This document shows positions 17,535 to 26,157 of a stretch of 64,000 nt of DNA, piece by piece. The DNA comes from Gracilibacillus timonensis. Lineage in GTDB: Bacteria > Bacillota > Bacilli > Bacillales > Amphibacillaceae. Under the pieces are notes generated by a model, which made no database searches, was not told the origin of the DNA, and saw only the letters and a list, made by a program, of their open reading frames with translations. A program made the position numbers and the translations under genes. The stretch spans positions 682,001 to 746,000 of the forward strand of contig NZ_FLKH01000011.1 of NCBI RefSeq assembly GCF_900086715.1. Reading direction: 5' to 3'. Each line of letters starts with the position of its first letter. The first letter of the stretch is position 1.

Positions 17535-18575
17535 GTGCATGTTGAAACAAATGCAATAGATGATACTTGGAAATTAATAACGTTGAAAAATGATCAGAAT
17601 ATTTCTATTGATATCCTGAATTATGGAGCAAGAATCACTAATATTACCGTTCCGGATAAGGATGGTAAGCTGGAGAATATTGTGTTAAGTTATGCTGATT
17701 ATAAAAAATATAAAAATGACCCTAATTACTTTGGTGCAACAGTAGGAAGGGTGGCAGGTAGAATAGCAAACTCCAAATTTGAACTTGGAGGCAAAACTTA
17801 TATTTTGGACGCTAATGAATCTAATCACCACCTTCATGGAGGAGTAAATGGACTTCATCAGATGATATGGAAAACACAAACATTTAAGACAGATTCTGAA
17901 GTGGGAGTAGAGCTTCAGCATAATGATTCTAACATGTCTGGTGGGTATCCAGGAAATATAAAAATAACTGTAACCTACAAGCTGAATAACGACGGTGAAT
18001 TGATTATAGATTACTATGCTATTTCCGATGAGGATACGATACTAACATTAACCAATCACTCTTATTTTAATTTAAATGGAAATCTTAAACGATCAATTAA
18101 TAACCATCTTGTAAGATTAAACAGTAGCTATTTTGTTGAGCTTGATGAAGAGCTCATTCCAACTGGGAATAAAATAAAAGTAGATAACACAACATTTGAT
18201 TTCCGTGACGAACAAGCTTTGAAAGCAGGTATTGAGACTCCACAAAAACAAAACCAATATGCCAAAAATGGATATGATCATTATTTTTTGCTTGATCATC
18301 AAAAGAGAAATAGTGTGATTGTTAAAGAGCCAAACAGTGGTAGAATAATGACGATTGAGACAGATCAACCTGGTGTAGTGCTATATACGGGGAATAATCT
18401 TGATGACACCTTGGAACTTACAGAAAGAAAATCTGAAAAATATTTAGGAGTGACTTTTGAAACACAATCATCTCCTGCATCTTTAGAATTCGATGACTTT
18501 CCCAATATCCTTTTAAATGCAAATGATCCATATCAAAAACGTACATCTTATAAATTTAGTATTACAGATAAATAA
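17535..18575 (+). CDS. galM: aldose 1-epimerase (galactose mutarotase) family
   Basis: The product is 346 residues from a GTG at 17535, favoured because TGGAG lies 8 nt upstream; a GTG at 17526 would add three residues. Typical GalM motifs are GRVAGRIANSKF near residue 70, NHHLHGG (substrate His), LTNHSYFNLNG (second His) and LGVTFETQ near the C-terminus with the catalytic Glu. The enzyme interconverts alpha and beta anomers of free hexoses. In this operon it probably prepares the imported sugar for the ROK kinase. The 277-nt gap before it holds no clear terminator or operator, so read-through from nagB is possible. Confidence 0.9.
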   Translation: MHVETNAIDDTWKLITLKNDQNISIDILNYGARITNITVPDKDGKLENIVLSYADYKKYKNDPNYFGATVGRVAGRIANSKFELGGKTYILDANESNHHLHGGVNGLHQMIWKTQTFKTDSEVGVELQHNDSNMSGGYPGNIKITVTYKLNNDGELIIDYYAISDEDTILTLTNHSYFNLNGNLKRSINNHLVRLNSSYFVELDEELIPTGNKIKVDNTTFDFRDEQALKAGIETPQKQNQYAKNGYDHYFLLDHQKRNSVIVKEPNSGRIMTIETDQPGVVLYTGNNLDDTLELTERKSEKYLGVTFETQSSPASLEFDDFPNILLNANDPYQKRTSYKFSITDK

Positions 18576-18612
18576 GTGATGTAATAATTCAAGAAAAAAA
18601 AGGAGGATAAAC

Positions 18613-19956
18613 ATGCAACAAAAGGAAAAAGTATTTGCGAAAATTGATGAAAAAAGAGATGAAATCGTAGAACTGGTTAGAAGCTTAATTAAGACGAAAT
18701 CGGTAAATCCAGCTTATAATGACGATACCAATGAAAGAGAATGTCAACAAATTATCATAGACAGATTAAATAAAATTGAAAATATGCAAATAGATCAATT
18801 CGATGTAGAGCTTGATAAGTTAGAGAAATATAGGGATTTACCTGGTTTTGTAACCGGATTCACAGATGAACTTCCTTGGGAAAATAGACCAAATATATTA
18901 GCTTGTCTACCTGGTAAACAATCTGATAAAGGAAGTTCACTTATCCTCACTGGGCATTCTGATGTTGTAGCAGCAGATGATGAATCTGAATGGATACATC
19001 CACCGTTTGATGCAGTAATTGAAGATGGAACATTGTATGGTCGAGGTTCTGTGGATATGTTGAGCGGAGTGGGTTCTATGTTGATGGCTTTAGAAGCAAT
19101 AGTTGAGAGTGGGGTTGAATTAGATGGCGACCTTTGGTTTTCGAGTTCTGTAGGTGAAGAAGCAGGTGGAACTGGTTTTCTTGCGACGGCCGATTATATT
19201 CACAAACATAACATAAAGATTGATGCTGGTATTATGACAGAACCTACAAACCTTGATTTAAGTTTATTGTGTCGTGGAATTATATGGGGTGATTTGATTA
19301 TCGAAGGTCGAACAGGTCATTTAGAAGTTACGCAACCTCATTGGTCCGATAATGGTGCAGTAGATGCCATTGATAAGGCGCGGTATGTGATGAATGCCAT
19401 TGATGAGTTAAATAAGGACTGGGCAGGCAGGCCAGATAAAAATCATCCATTATTGACTGAATCCTGTCAAATAAAAGTATCGATGATTGAAGCAGGGCAT
19501 CATCGTTCCAGTTATCCTGATTTTTGTAAATTATCTTTTAATATTCAAGTATTACCGCATGAGTCAGATGAAAATGGTTTAGGAACTACCGTGAGAAAAG
19601 AATTTGAAGAATTTATCAAAAGGGTGGCGGAATCTGATGATTGGTTGCATGAAACACCACCTAAGATTGACTGGGTGTTGGAGGCTGATTGTTCAGAGGT
19701 GCCGGAGGATCACAAATTCGTAGATGTATTTAAGAAGTCTACTAAACCATTTCGTCCTGCATTAAAAACATTTGGCTCAGGTTTTCATACAGATACAGGA
19801 TGGTTAGATCGATTAGGTGGGATACCCACTGTGAATTTTGGACCTGGAAATCAAATGTTTGCCCATATAACAAATGAAAAAGTAGATGTAGCAGATATTA
19901 TAACGGCAACAAAAATGATCGCAGCAACATGTCTAGATTGGTGTAATGAAAAATAA
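18613..19956 (+). CDS. M20 family metallohydrolase (ArgE/DapE type)
   Basis: The product is 447 residues with AGGAGG 8 nt before the ATG. The dinuclear zinc site is readable: GHSDVV (His115, Asp117), GRGSVDM (Asp148), EEAGG (Glu182/Glu183), TEPTN and a C-terminal His in NQMFAH. A lid/dimerisation domain lies in the middle. The family removes acyl groups from amino acids or cleaves dipeptides. No NagA-type deacetylase is present in this amino-sugar operon, so the M20 enzyme could replace it by deacylating an N-acyl amino sugar; this is inference. There is no signal peptide, so it acts in the cytoplasm. Confidence 0.86.
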   Translation: MQQKEKVFAKIDEKRDEIVELVRSLIKTKSVNPAYNDDTNERECQQIIIDRLNKIENMQIDQFDVELDKLEKYRDLPGFVTGFTDELPWENRPNILACLPGKQSDKGSSLILTGHSDVVAADDESEWIHPPFDAVIEDGTLYGRGSVDMLSGVGSMLMALEAIVESGVELDGDLWFSSSVGEEAGGTGFLATADYIHKHNIKIDAGIMTEPTNLDLSLLCRGIIWGDLIIEGRTGHLEVTQPHWSDNGAVDAIDKARYVMNAIDELNKDWAGRPDKNHPLLTESCQIKVSMIEAGHHRSSYPDFCKLSFNIQVLPHESDENGLGTTVRKEFEEFIKRVAESDDWLHETPPKIDWVLEADCSEVPEDHKFVDVFKKSTKPFRPALKTFGSGFHTDTGWLDRLGGIPTVNFGPGNQMFAHITNEKVDVADIITATKMIAATCLDWCNEK

Positions 19957-19988
19957 AACATATTATTGTAATGAGAGGGGATTAAGTA

Positions 19989-21362
19989 ATGAGCCAATCA
20001 GGAAAATCAAATCAATCAAATGCGAAAGTTGGGATTACAGAAAAAATTGGTTTTGGTTTAGGGGATTTAGCTACTAATCTTGCGTGGGCTTCAATGAGTA
20101 TGTTTATTGTTTATTTTTATACAGATGTAATTGGTGTTGCTGCAGGTATTATAGGGACTATTATACTCTGTTCTAGGTTTTTAGATGGTATATCGGATAT
20201 TGCAATGGGAGGGATAGTTGATAAAACTAAATCTAAACATGGAAAGGCAAGACCGTGGGTACTTTGGTTGTCTATTCCATTTGCAGGGTTAATGGTCGCT
20301 CTTTTTGCTGTCCCAGATGTAGGTACGATGGGAAAAGTAATCTATATCGCAATTACTTATAATCTGCTCATATTACTTTATACTGCGGTAGTTATTCCAT
20401 ATGGAACTTTAAACACTCTTATCACATCGGATCAAGATGAACGAGGAGTATTAAATGTTTACAGAATGTTTTTCGCAAGTATAGGTGTGATTGTTGTAAG
20501 CACGTTGACCTTACCTGTCGTCAATTTATTTGGTGGCGGACAATCAGCATGGATTGCTGGTTATTCTGTATTCGCCGTCGTAGCTGTTATTATGTATATC
20601 ATTACGTTTAAGACAACGAAAGAAAGAGCTTCTAGTATATATCAAGATAATAAAGAAGAAAATAATGATTCATTTATAGTAGGTTTTAAAGCATTATTTA
20701 AAAATAAATACTGGGTTATTACTTTCTTCATCTTTATTGCTTATTACGTGAATGACGCATTATACAGTGGGGGTACTGTGTACTTTGCCCAGTATATCTT
20801 AGGTGATCCTTTATTGGTAGGAACGTTAACGATGTCTATTTATATTCCTCCTTTATTATTGATGCCTTTTGTTGCCCCTATGATTAAAAAAATTGGGAAA
20901 CGTAAATCAATGATGTGGGGCACAGGTATATTTCTTTTAGGTTCACTCGTCATTTTAATGGATCCAACAAACTTAACTGTTGTTATGATTGGAGTAATTT
21001 TAAGAGGTATCGGGAGGACTCCAATTTTCGGAAGTATATTTGCGTTATTACCCGATACAGTAGAATATGGTGAATGGAAAACAGGTGTAAGACGAGAAGG
21101 GCTGGTATATAGTGGTGGCAGCATGGGAACTAAAGTTGGTGTAGGAATTGGCTCAGCATTTGTTGGCTGGATATTAGGCTGGGGTGGTTATATTGGTGGA
21201 CAAGAAATGCAAGCGGATTCAGCCCTGTTCGCGATTAATAGTCTCTTTATCTATCTACCTATTATCACTTACGTTATTCTATTTGTATTGCTGTATTTTT
21301 ACAAGTTGGATAAGGAATATCCGAAGATCTTTAAAGAACTGCAAATGCGAAAAACAATATAA
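19989..21362 (+). CDS. GPH family glycoside/pentoside/hexuronide:cation symporter (MFS)
   Basis: The product is 457 residues with about twelve hydrophobic segments. The N-terminal stretch KIGFGLGDLATNLAWASMSMF and the following IMGGIVDKTKSKHGKARPW-type loop (MGGIVDKTKSKHGKARPWVL) are the signature of the GPH/MelB family, which imports sugars with sodium or protons. A second conserved segment is LPDTVEYGEWKTGVRREGL. It lies between the M20 gene and the ROK kinase and should supply the substrate of the operon. Sodium coupling would suit a salt-tolerant host, but that cannot be read with confidence. Confidence 0.9.
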   Translation: MSQSGKSNQSNAKVGITEKIGFGLGDLATNLAWASMSMFIVYFYTDVIGVAAGIIGTIILCSRFLDGISDIAMGGIVDKTKSKHGKARPWVLWLSIPFAGLMVALFAVPDVGTMGKVIYIAITYNLLILLYTAVVIPYGTLNTLITSDQDERGVLNVYRMFFASIGVIVVSTLTLPVVNLFGGGQSAWIAGYSVFAVVAVIMYIITFKTTKERASSIYQDNKEENNDSFIVGFKALFKNKYWVITFFIFIAYYVNDALYSGGTVYFAQYILGDPLLVGTLTMSIYIPPLLLMPFVAPMIKKIGKRKSMMWGTGIFLLGSLVILMDPTNLTVVMIGVILRGIGRTPIFGSIFALLPDTVEYGEWKTGVRREGLVYSGGSMGTKVGVGIGSAFVGWILGWGGYIGGQEMQADSALFAINSLFIYLPIITYVILFVLLYFYKLDKEYPKIFKELQMRKTI

Positions 21363-21552
21363 ATGGACTTTACCTAGTTATTTAATTAAGGCTTTGCCAC
21401 TATAGGCAATATCATTATTAATATTAGCTGATTACTTATCACTGGCTTAAAGCATTGTTCGTTTTTACAGAATTTACTGTTACATCCTGTTTTGGCTTTC
21501 AAATTACTAAGCTGGAAACCATGAGAATAATTAAAATAGGAGTGGAAAGCAT

Positions 21553-22527
21553 GTGAAAAACATTATCATTGCAATAGATATAGGAGGTACCACAGTAAAG
21601 ATTGGGGTGATCAGCCACTTTGGTCAGATTATAAAAAAATGGGAAGTGAATTCTGACAAAAGTAATAATAGTATCCATATAATAGACAATGTATGGGATT
21701 CGATCTTGAAACAGTTATCAAAAATGAATATGGAACAAGATAATGTAATAGGTATAGGAATAGGCGCACCAGGTTTTGTTGATAACAAAGCAGGGTTAGT
21801 ATATGAAGCTGTTAATTTGGGATGGGAAATGTTTGATCTCAAAGAGAAATTTCGTGAGAAAACAGATTTACCTATTTTTGTAGAAAATGATGCTAACTTA
21901 GCGGCATTAGGAGAAAATTGGTTAGGAGCAGGCGAAAGTGCTGAAAATTTAATTGCAGTAACTTTAGGCACTGGAGTTGGTAGTGGAGTGATAGCCAATG
22001 GTAAGATCTTAAATGGATGTAATGGTACAGCTGGGGAGATAGGACATGTAATAGTAGATCAACAAGGATATTTATGTAACTGTGGAAGAGTCGGCTGTTT
22101 AGATACGATAGCTTCCGCATCAGGCATTGTAAGAGTAGCAGAAGAGTATATACAAAGAAATCCCAATTCACAACTTGCTAGAATGAAACAACAGAAACAC
22201 GATCTTGAAGCAAAAGACGTTTTTGATATAGCGAAAAAAGGAGAAGAAGTTAGCTACAAAATAATAAAAAGAGCTTTAGATATATTAGGACAGGCACTTG
22301 CTTATTCTGCCTCTGTCATCAATCCCTCCAGAATCTTGATTGGTGGCGGACTTTCTAAAGCTGGTGATTTCTTGCTAGATATGTTGAAAGAGAATTTTAC
22401 AAAATATGCATTACCTCGCATTGGTAATCAATGCGAGGTGTTACTTGCGAAATTAGGTAATGATGCTGGAATTATAGGAGCAGCCTATATTGTTTTGAAT
22501 AAAACAGATACACATATTTTGATTTAG
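21553..22527 (+). CDS. ROK family sugar kinase
   Basis: The product is 324 residues from a GTG at 21553 (AGGAG 10 nt upstream; the ATG two bases earlier is followed at once by a stop). The N-terminal ATP-binding DIGGTTVKIG, a catalytic VENDANLAALGE (Asp), TLGTGVGSGVIANG, a zinc-binding CNCGRVGCLDTIASA and GGGLSKAG are all present. Length and motifs match Bacillus GlcK-type glucokinases. It lacks the DNA-binding domain of the ROK regulator at 15072. As the last gene of the operon, it likely phosphorylates the sugar brought in by the symporter before NagB acts. Confidence 0.9.
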   Translation: MKNIIIAIDIGGTTVKIGVISHFGQIIKKWEVNSDKSNNSIHIIDNVWDSILKQLSKMNMEQDNVIGIGIGAPGFVDNKAGLVYEAVNLGWEMFDLKEKFREKTDLPIFVENDANLAALGENWLGAGESAENLIAVTLGTGVGSGVIANGKILNGCNGTAGEIGHVIVDQQGYLCNCGRVGCLDTIASASGIVRVAEEYIQRNPNSQLARMKQQKHDLEAKDVFDIAKKGEEVSYKIIKRALDILGQALAYSASVINPSRILIGGGLSKAGDFLLDMLKENFTKYALPRIGNQCEVLLAKLGNDAGIIGAAYIVLNKTDTHILI

Positions 22528-22593
22528 TATTTTTTGTTCTATTTTGAGTAAAGTATGGAACGAGTGGTACATTATTTTATTTGTGTATGACAG

Positions 22594-22628
22594 AACAGTC
22601 GAAAGATGGATTGTTTCTTTCGACTGTT
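22594..22628. terminator. hairpin between convergent genes
   Basis: The arms AACAGTCGAAAGA and TCTTTCGACTGTT are 13 bp and perfect with a 9-nt loop. There is no long T-run, but the hairpin sits just after the ROK kinase gene and before the end of the LacI remnant. Confidence 0.6.
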
Positions 22629-22633
22629 TAGCT

Positions 22634-23032
22634 TCATAAAATTCCACTCGTAGTGTCTCTTTCAATTATTTTAGGATATAAACTTATCTTTTGGTGAGGA
22701 CGATTAGGCTCTTGAATCATATCTATTAAGAGGTCTGCAGCTATTCTCCCTGATTCAAGAAGAGATTGGCTTACTGTAGAAAGTCCAACATATTCTGATA
22801 CTTCAATGTCATCAAATCCCATCACAGCAACATCTTCGGGAACACGTAATTTTAACTGTTTTGCGGCTTGCAAAACACCGAGCGCCATGATATCAGAATA
22901 TGCAAAAATAGCTCTAGGGCGATCAGGAGAGTTTAACATCTTGTGAACCATTTTTTCGGCATCCTCTGCTGTTGGTTTTCCCAATGACAAGTGATTTGGC
23001 TTGATAGATTGACCAAGACCTTGGTTTGGCAG
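22634..23032 (-). pseudogene. LacI/GalR family regulator, C-terminal fragment
   Basis: The frame begins without a start after a stop at 23033-23035. It encodes only the last part of a LacI-family effector domain: RPRAIFAYSDIMALGVLQAA, VPEDVAVMGFDDIEVSEYVGLSTVSQ and the usual C-terminus. The DNA-binding headpiece and the first effector lobe are missing. The intact form would be about 330-340 residues and about 130 remain. A TTG at 22990 could start a short protein, but without a DNA-binding domain it is unlikely to work. A truncated permease and an intact sulfatase to the right suggest that it once regulated that sugar locus before a deletion. Confidence 0.82.
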
Positions 23033-23083
23033 TTAAACTATCTAATGAACTCAATCTAGTGTTATTAGCAGTTAGAATACGAT

Positions 23084-23212
23084 TTATTTTGTTTGAAATA
23101 TTAATTTGACTTCATTTTTTAATATTTCTGCAAGTTTATTGGAGTAGTTAATTACTTTTTGATTGTCATTATTTACTCCACCTTCAATTAATTTTAATAA
23201 CTCAGCGTACAT
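23084..23212 (-). CDS. 42-codon stub, possibly the N-terminus of an AAA-type ATPase
   Basis: An ATG at 23212 with GAGGTG 6 nt upstream opens a 42-codon frame: MYAELLKLIEGGVNNDNQKV, followed by NYSNKLAEILKNEVK and a stop at 23084. The start resembles the N-terminal helices of AAA ATPases found next to subtilisin-like proteases (LIEGGLxxDxxKVxxYAxLLAExL), from memory and not verified. No ATPase domain follows, so it is either a remnant cut off after its first exon-like segment or an unrelated small protein. Three AT-rich direct repeats upstream (23275-23351) may be its control region. Confidence 0.45.
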   Translation of the reverse strand: MYAELLKLIEGGVNNDNQKVINYSNKLAEILKNEVKLIFQTK

Positions 23213-23274
23213 TTTTTTCACCTCTTCGTTTCATTTTACGACATTTTCGTTATAATTCAAAGCATTTACAGTAT

Positions 23275-23351
23275 CTTTATAATGTAAAGAACACATTTTA
23301 TATGGATCATAATACCTTTATAATGTTGAAAAATACTTTTAAAATGTTGAA
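23275..23351. repeat. three direct repeats of a CTTTATAATGT motif
   Basis: CTTTATAATGT occurs at 23275-23285 and 23316-23326, and a close version, CTTTTAAAATGTTGAA, at 23336-23351. The spacing is 41 and 20 nt, near whole helical turns. They lie just upstream of the 42-codon stub and could be regulator sites left from a lost locus. Confidence 0.5.
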
Positions 23352-23511
23352 GTTAAAGGAAAGAGGGGCAGATATAAAGATAACAGGGGGCGCAACATAT
23401 TGAGATGCCAACTAAACGATTGTGCATATTCTTCGATTTTTATGATGGTCTATGATTGAAGTGAGAGGACGAGTTTTTGGTGTACAACATTTATGAACAG
23501 GCCTTTTACAT

Positions 23512-23823
23512 ATGGACGGCTGTTCCTATCCTAGAATATACTGGAGTATATATATGCCTTTAACGATACCTGGTTTAGTTTCCTTGGCCATTTTCGTCGC
23601 AGTAGCGTCTTGGAATGATTTCTTGTGGCCGTTAATTATGACGAGTTCATCTGATTTACAAGTGGTGTCTATTGCTATTTCTAGTTTTGTTGGGGAGTAT
23701 AATACCAATTATTCTTTGATGATGGCTGGGGCGGTTATATCGATTTTGCCTTTGATTATATTGTATTTAATTCTACAAAGACATTTTATTGAAGGTATCG
23801 CTTTAACAGGAGTAAAAGGCTAG
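23512..23823 (+). pseudogene. carbohydrate ABC transporter permease (MalG type), C-terminal fragment
   Basis: Only about 103 codons remain. They contain the cytoplasmic EAA loop (DGCSYPRIYWSIYMPLTIPGL begins the fragment), SWNDFLWPLIM and the C-terminal HFIEGIALTGVKG typical of MalG-type permeases. The first two thirds, with four or so membrane segments, are missing. The fragment ends 16 nt before the sulfatase start and probably once formed an operon with it. Together with the LacI fragment it marks a deletion that removed the rest of a sugar importer. Confidence 0.88.
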
Positions 23824-23839
23824 TGAAAGGAGTAGAACA

Positions 23840-25297
23840 ATGAATCAACCGAATGTTGTACTAATCATGACCGATCAACAAAGATGGGATGCGCTGGGCT
23901 GTTATGGTAATGAAGTGATCGAGACACCGAATTTGGATTGGCTGGCGTCACAAGGGACGATTTTTGAAAATGCTTACACACCTAGTCCATCTTGTGTGCC
24001 GGCAAGAGCTTCCCTGCTAACCGGTATGGATCCATGGAACACAGGAATTTTAGGAATGGGGATGGGACAAGGACCGATGGGTGTCAACTTTTCTCATACC
24101 TTACCTGGTGAACTAGCCAACGCGGGTTATCATACGCAGGGTATTGGGAAAATGCATTTTGATCCACAGCGATCCTTAAATGGCTTCCATCAGACAGTGC
24201 TGGATGAATCAGGAAGAGAATTTGACCCTGGCTTTCGCTCGGATTATAAACAGTGGTTTGATAAACATAAAACAGGAGATTATGGCATTACGGATCACGG
24301 TATTGGCTGGAATTCATGGATGGCCAGGCCCTACCATGCGCCGGAGTTCTTACATCCTACGAATTGGACCATTAATGAATCGATCCATTTTCTCGAACAG
24401 CGTCGTGACCCCAGCAAGCCTTTTTTCCTGAAAACATCTTTCGCGCGACCGCATTCTCCTTATGATGCACCAGCATATTATTTTGATTTATATGCAAACA
24501 ACGACGCGATACCCAAAGCAAAAGTGGGCAGTTGGGCTTCGAGACATGATGTAAAAGAAGAGGCTATGAATCCGGATGCATGGCGGGGTGTGCGAAGTGA
24601 GCGTGATATTCATCGAGCAAGAGCTGGCTATTATGGTTCCATTCATCATATCGATCACCAGATTGGCAGACTACTAACTTATCTTAAGGAAAAGAACCTC
24701 TTTGACAATACGATGATTATTTTTCTTTCCGACCATGGCGATATGCTAGGTGATCACAATATGTGGCGAAAAACCTATGCCTATGAGGGGTCTGCTCATA
24801 TTCCGCTAATGATTAAATTACCTAGACAAGCAGGGGCTATTGAAAAATCAGTAAGTGAACCTGTCCTGCTTCAGGATATTATGCCTACCATATTGGAGAC
24901 GTTGTCATTAGAAGTGCCCGAGAGTGTGGATGGGCAAAGCTTACTGTCGTTAATGAAGGGCGAGCAAACCAATGGGCGGGAGTATGTGCATGGTGAACAC
25001 AGCACGTGTTATGCCGAAGAGCAGGAGATGCAATATCTAACAGATGGAAGCATGAAGTATATTTGGTTCCCAAGAATAGGGGAGGAGCAGCTTTTCAACC
25101 TTGATGACGACCCTTATGAATTAGTTGATTTATCAGAAGTGGATGAGGCTCAAGTTACCTTAAGAGAATGGCGAAAGCGATTGGTTCACATTTTGGAGAA
25201 AAGAGATAAGGGATTGACGGAGAATGGCGAGCTAGTATGTCAACAAGGCAGGCCTTTTTTAACCTCGCCTCATTATCAAGCAAGAATAGAGAGGTAG
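23840..25297 (+). CDS. type I sulfatase (formylglycine-dependent)
   Basis: This 485-residue protein has the sulfatase signature SCVPARASLLTG. Cys52 would be converted to formylglycine, with the CxPxR consensus ending at Arg56. Metal ligands appear as MTDQQ near residue 12 and as SDHGDMLGDHNMWRK in the second half. The C-terminal region holds the WFPRIGEEQLFNLDDDPYE motif common to this group. No signal peptide is visible, so it acts inside the cell on imported, sulfated oligosaccharides. It needs a formylglycine-generating or anaerobic maturase enzyme, and none is encoded in the window. It is intact even though the neighbouring permease is broken. Confidence 0.9.
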   Translation: MNQPNVVLIMTDQQRWDALGCYGNEVIETPNLDWLASQGTIFENAYTPSPSCVPARASLLTGMDPWNTGILGMGMGQGPMGVNFSHTLPGELANAGYHTQGIGKMHFDPQRSLNGFHQTVLDESGREFDPGFRSDYKQWFDKHKTGDYGITDHGIGWNSWMARPYHAPEFLHPTNWTINESIHFLEQRRDPSKPFFLKTSFARPHSPYDAPAYYFDLYANNDAIPKAKVGSWASRHDVKEEAMNPDAWRGVRSERDIHRARAGYYGSIHHIDHQIGRLLTYLKEKNLFDNTMIIFLSDHGDMLGDHNMWRKTYAYEGSAHIPLMIKLPRQAGAIEKSVSEPVLLQDIMPTILETLSLEVPESVDGQSLLSLMKGEQTNGREYVHGEHSTCYAEEQEMQYLTDGSMKYIWFPRIGEEQLFNLDDDPYELVDLSEVDEAQVTLREWRKRLVHILEKRDKGLTENGELVCQQGRPFLTSPHYQARIER

Positions 25298-25333
25298 GTG
25301 AGAGACATCATGGTGATCAATGATGTCTCTCAC
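25298..25333 (+). terminator. 14-bp hairpin after the sulfatase gene
   Basis: The arms GTGAGAGACATCAT (25298-25311) and ATGATGTCTCTCAC (25320-25333) are perfect with an 8-nt loop, directly after the sulfatase stop. No T-run follows, so termination or mRNA 3' protection are both possible. Confidence 0.6.
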
Positions 25334-25513
25334 ATCAAGGAAAAATCATGCAAGCAAGAAAAAGGAAAATGGTGTAATATGTAGGTGAAGTAGGAGTATG
25401 GCTACGATTCCTGTTTTTTTAGACCATAAACATTTATTTTCACTTATTTGAAGGCGTTCATTTTTTCTATGTGCGAAACCACTCCTATTGAATGAGAAAG
25501 GATATGTTCAAAA

Positions 25514-26083
25514 ATGGAAATTAAGAATTTGATTAGAGTTAAGACGAGGCAGGAATTGAGAGATTGGCTTGAGGAAAATTCGAATACAGCAAGGTTTTGT
25601 TGGGTAATAGTAAGCATGAGTGAACAAACTGAAGCCATCCAGTATCTAGATGCAGTTGAGGAAGCATTATGCTTTGGTTGGATTGATGGTATAAAGAAAA
25701 AAATATCAGATACTGAATTGGCTCAAAGGCTTTCTCCAAGAAAGAAAACAAGTAATTGGACAGAATTAAATAAAGAAAAGGTAAAGAGATTAGATAAATT
25801 AGGCTTGATGAAAGAGGAAGGACTGAAAATTCTCCCCGATATGCGACCAGAATCTTTTACTATAGATAAAGATATTGAAACGCTTCTAAAAGAAGACGAA
25901 CAATTATACCAGAACTTCATTAACTTTCCTGAACTATATAGCAGGATTAGAATTGATACAATACAAAGTTATAGGAATGAACCCGATATTTTTAATAAAA
26001 GGCTATATAAGTTTATTGAAAATACAAGAGAAAATAAAATGTATGGTCAGTGGAATGATAATGGTCGCTTAATCAATTATTGA
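25514..26083 (+). CDS. YdeI/OmpD-associated family protein
   Basis: The product is 189 residues. The conserved pattern of the family is clear: SRAELRxWLxxN-like KTRQELRDWLEENSNTARFCW, LDAVEEALCFGWIDG, RLSPRKKTSNWTELNKEKVKRL and a C-terminal KRLYKFIENTRENKMYGQW. In other bacteria the family is linked to bacteriocin/antimicrobial peptide resistance, but the biochemical role is unknown. It is cytoplasmic with no signal peptide. It stands alone between the sulfatase and a convergent WYL regulator. Confidence 0.85.
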   Translation: MEIKNLIRVKTRQELRDWLEENSNTARFCWVIVSMSEQTEAIQYLDAVEEALCFGWIDGIKKKISDTELAQRLSPRKKTSNWTELNKEKVKRLDKLGLMKEEGLKILPDMRPESFTIDKDIETLLKEDEQLYQNFINFPELYSRIRIDTIQSYRNEPDIFNKRLYKFIENTRENKMYGQWNDNGRLINY

Positions 26084-26157
26084 GGAAAGGATATGGGAAT
26101 TGAATTTTAGAATTTTTGATATCCATCATGAATCTCCAAAGCTGACCTATAAACATT

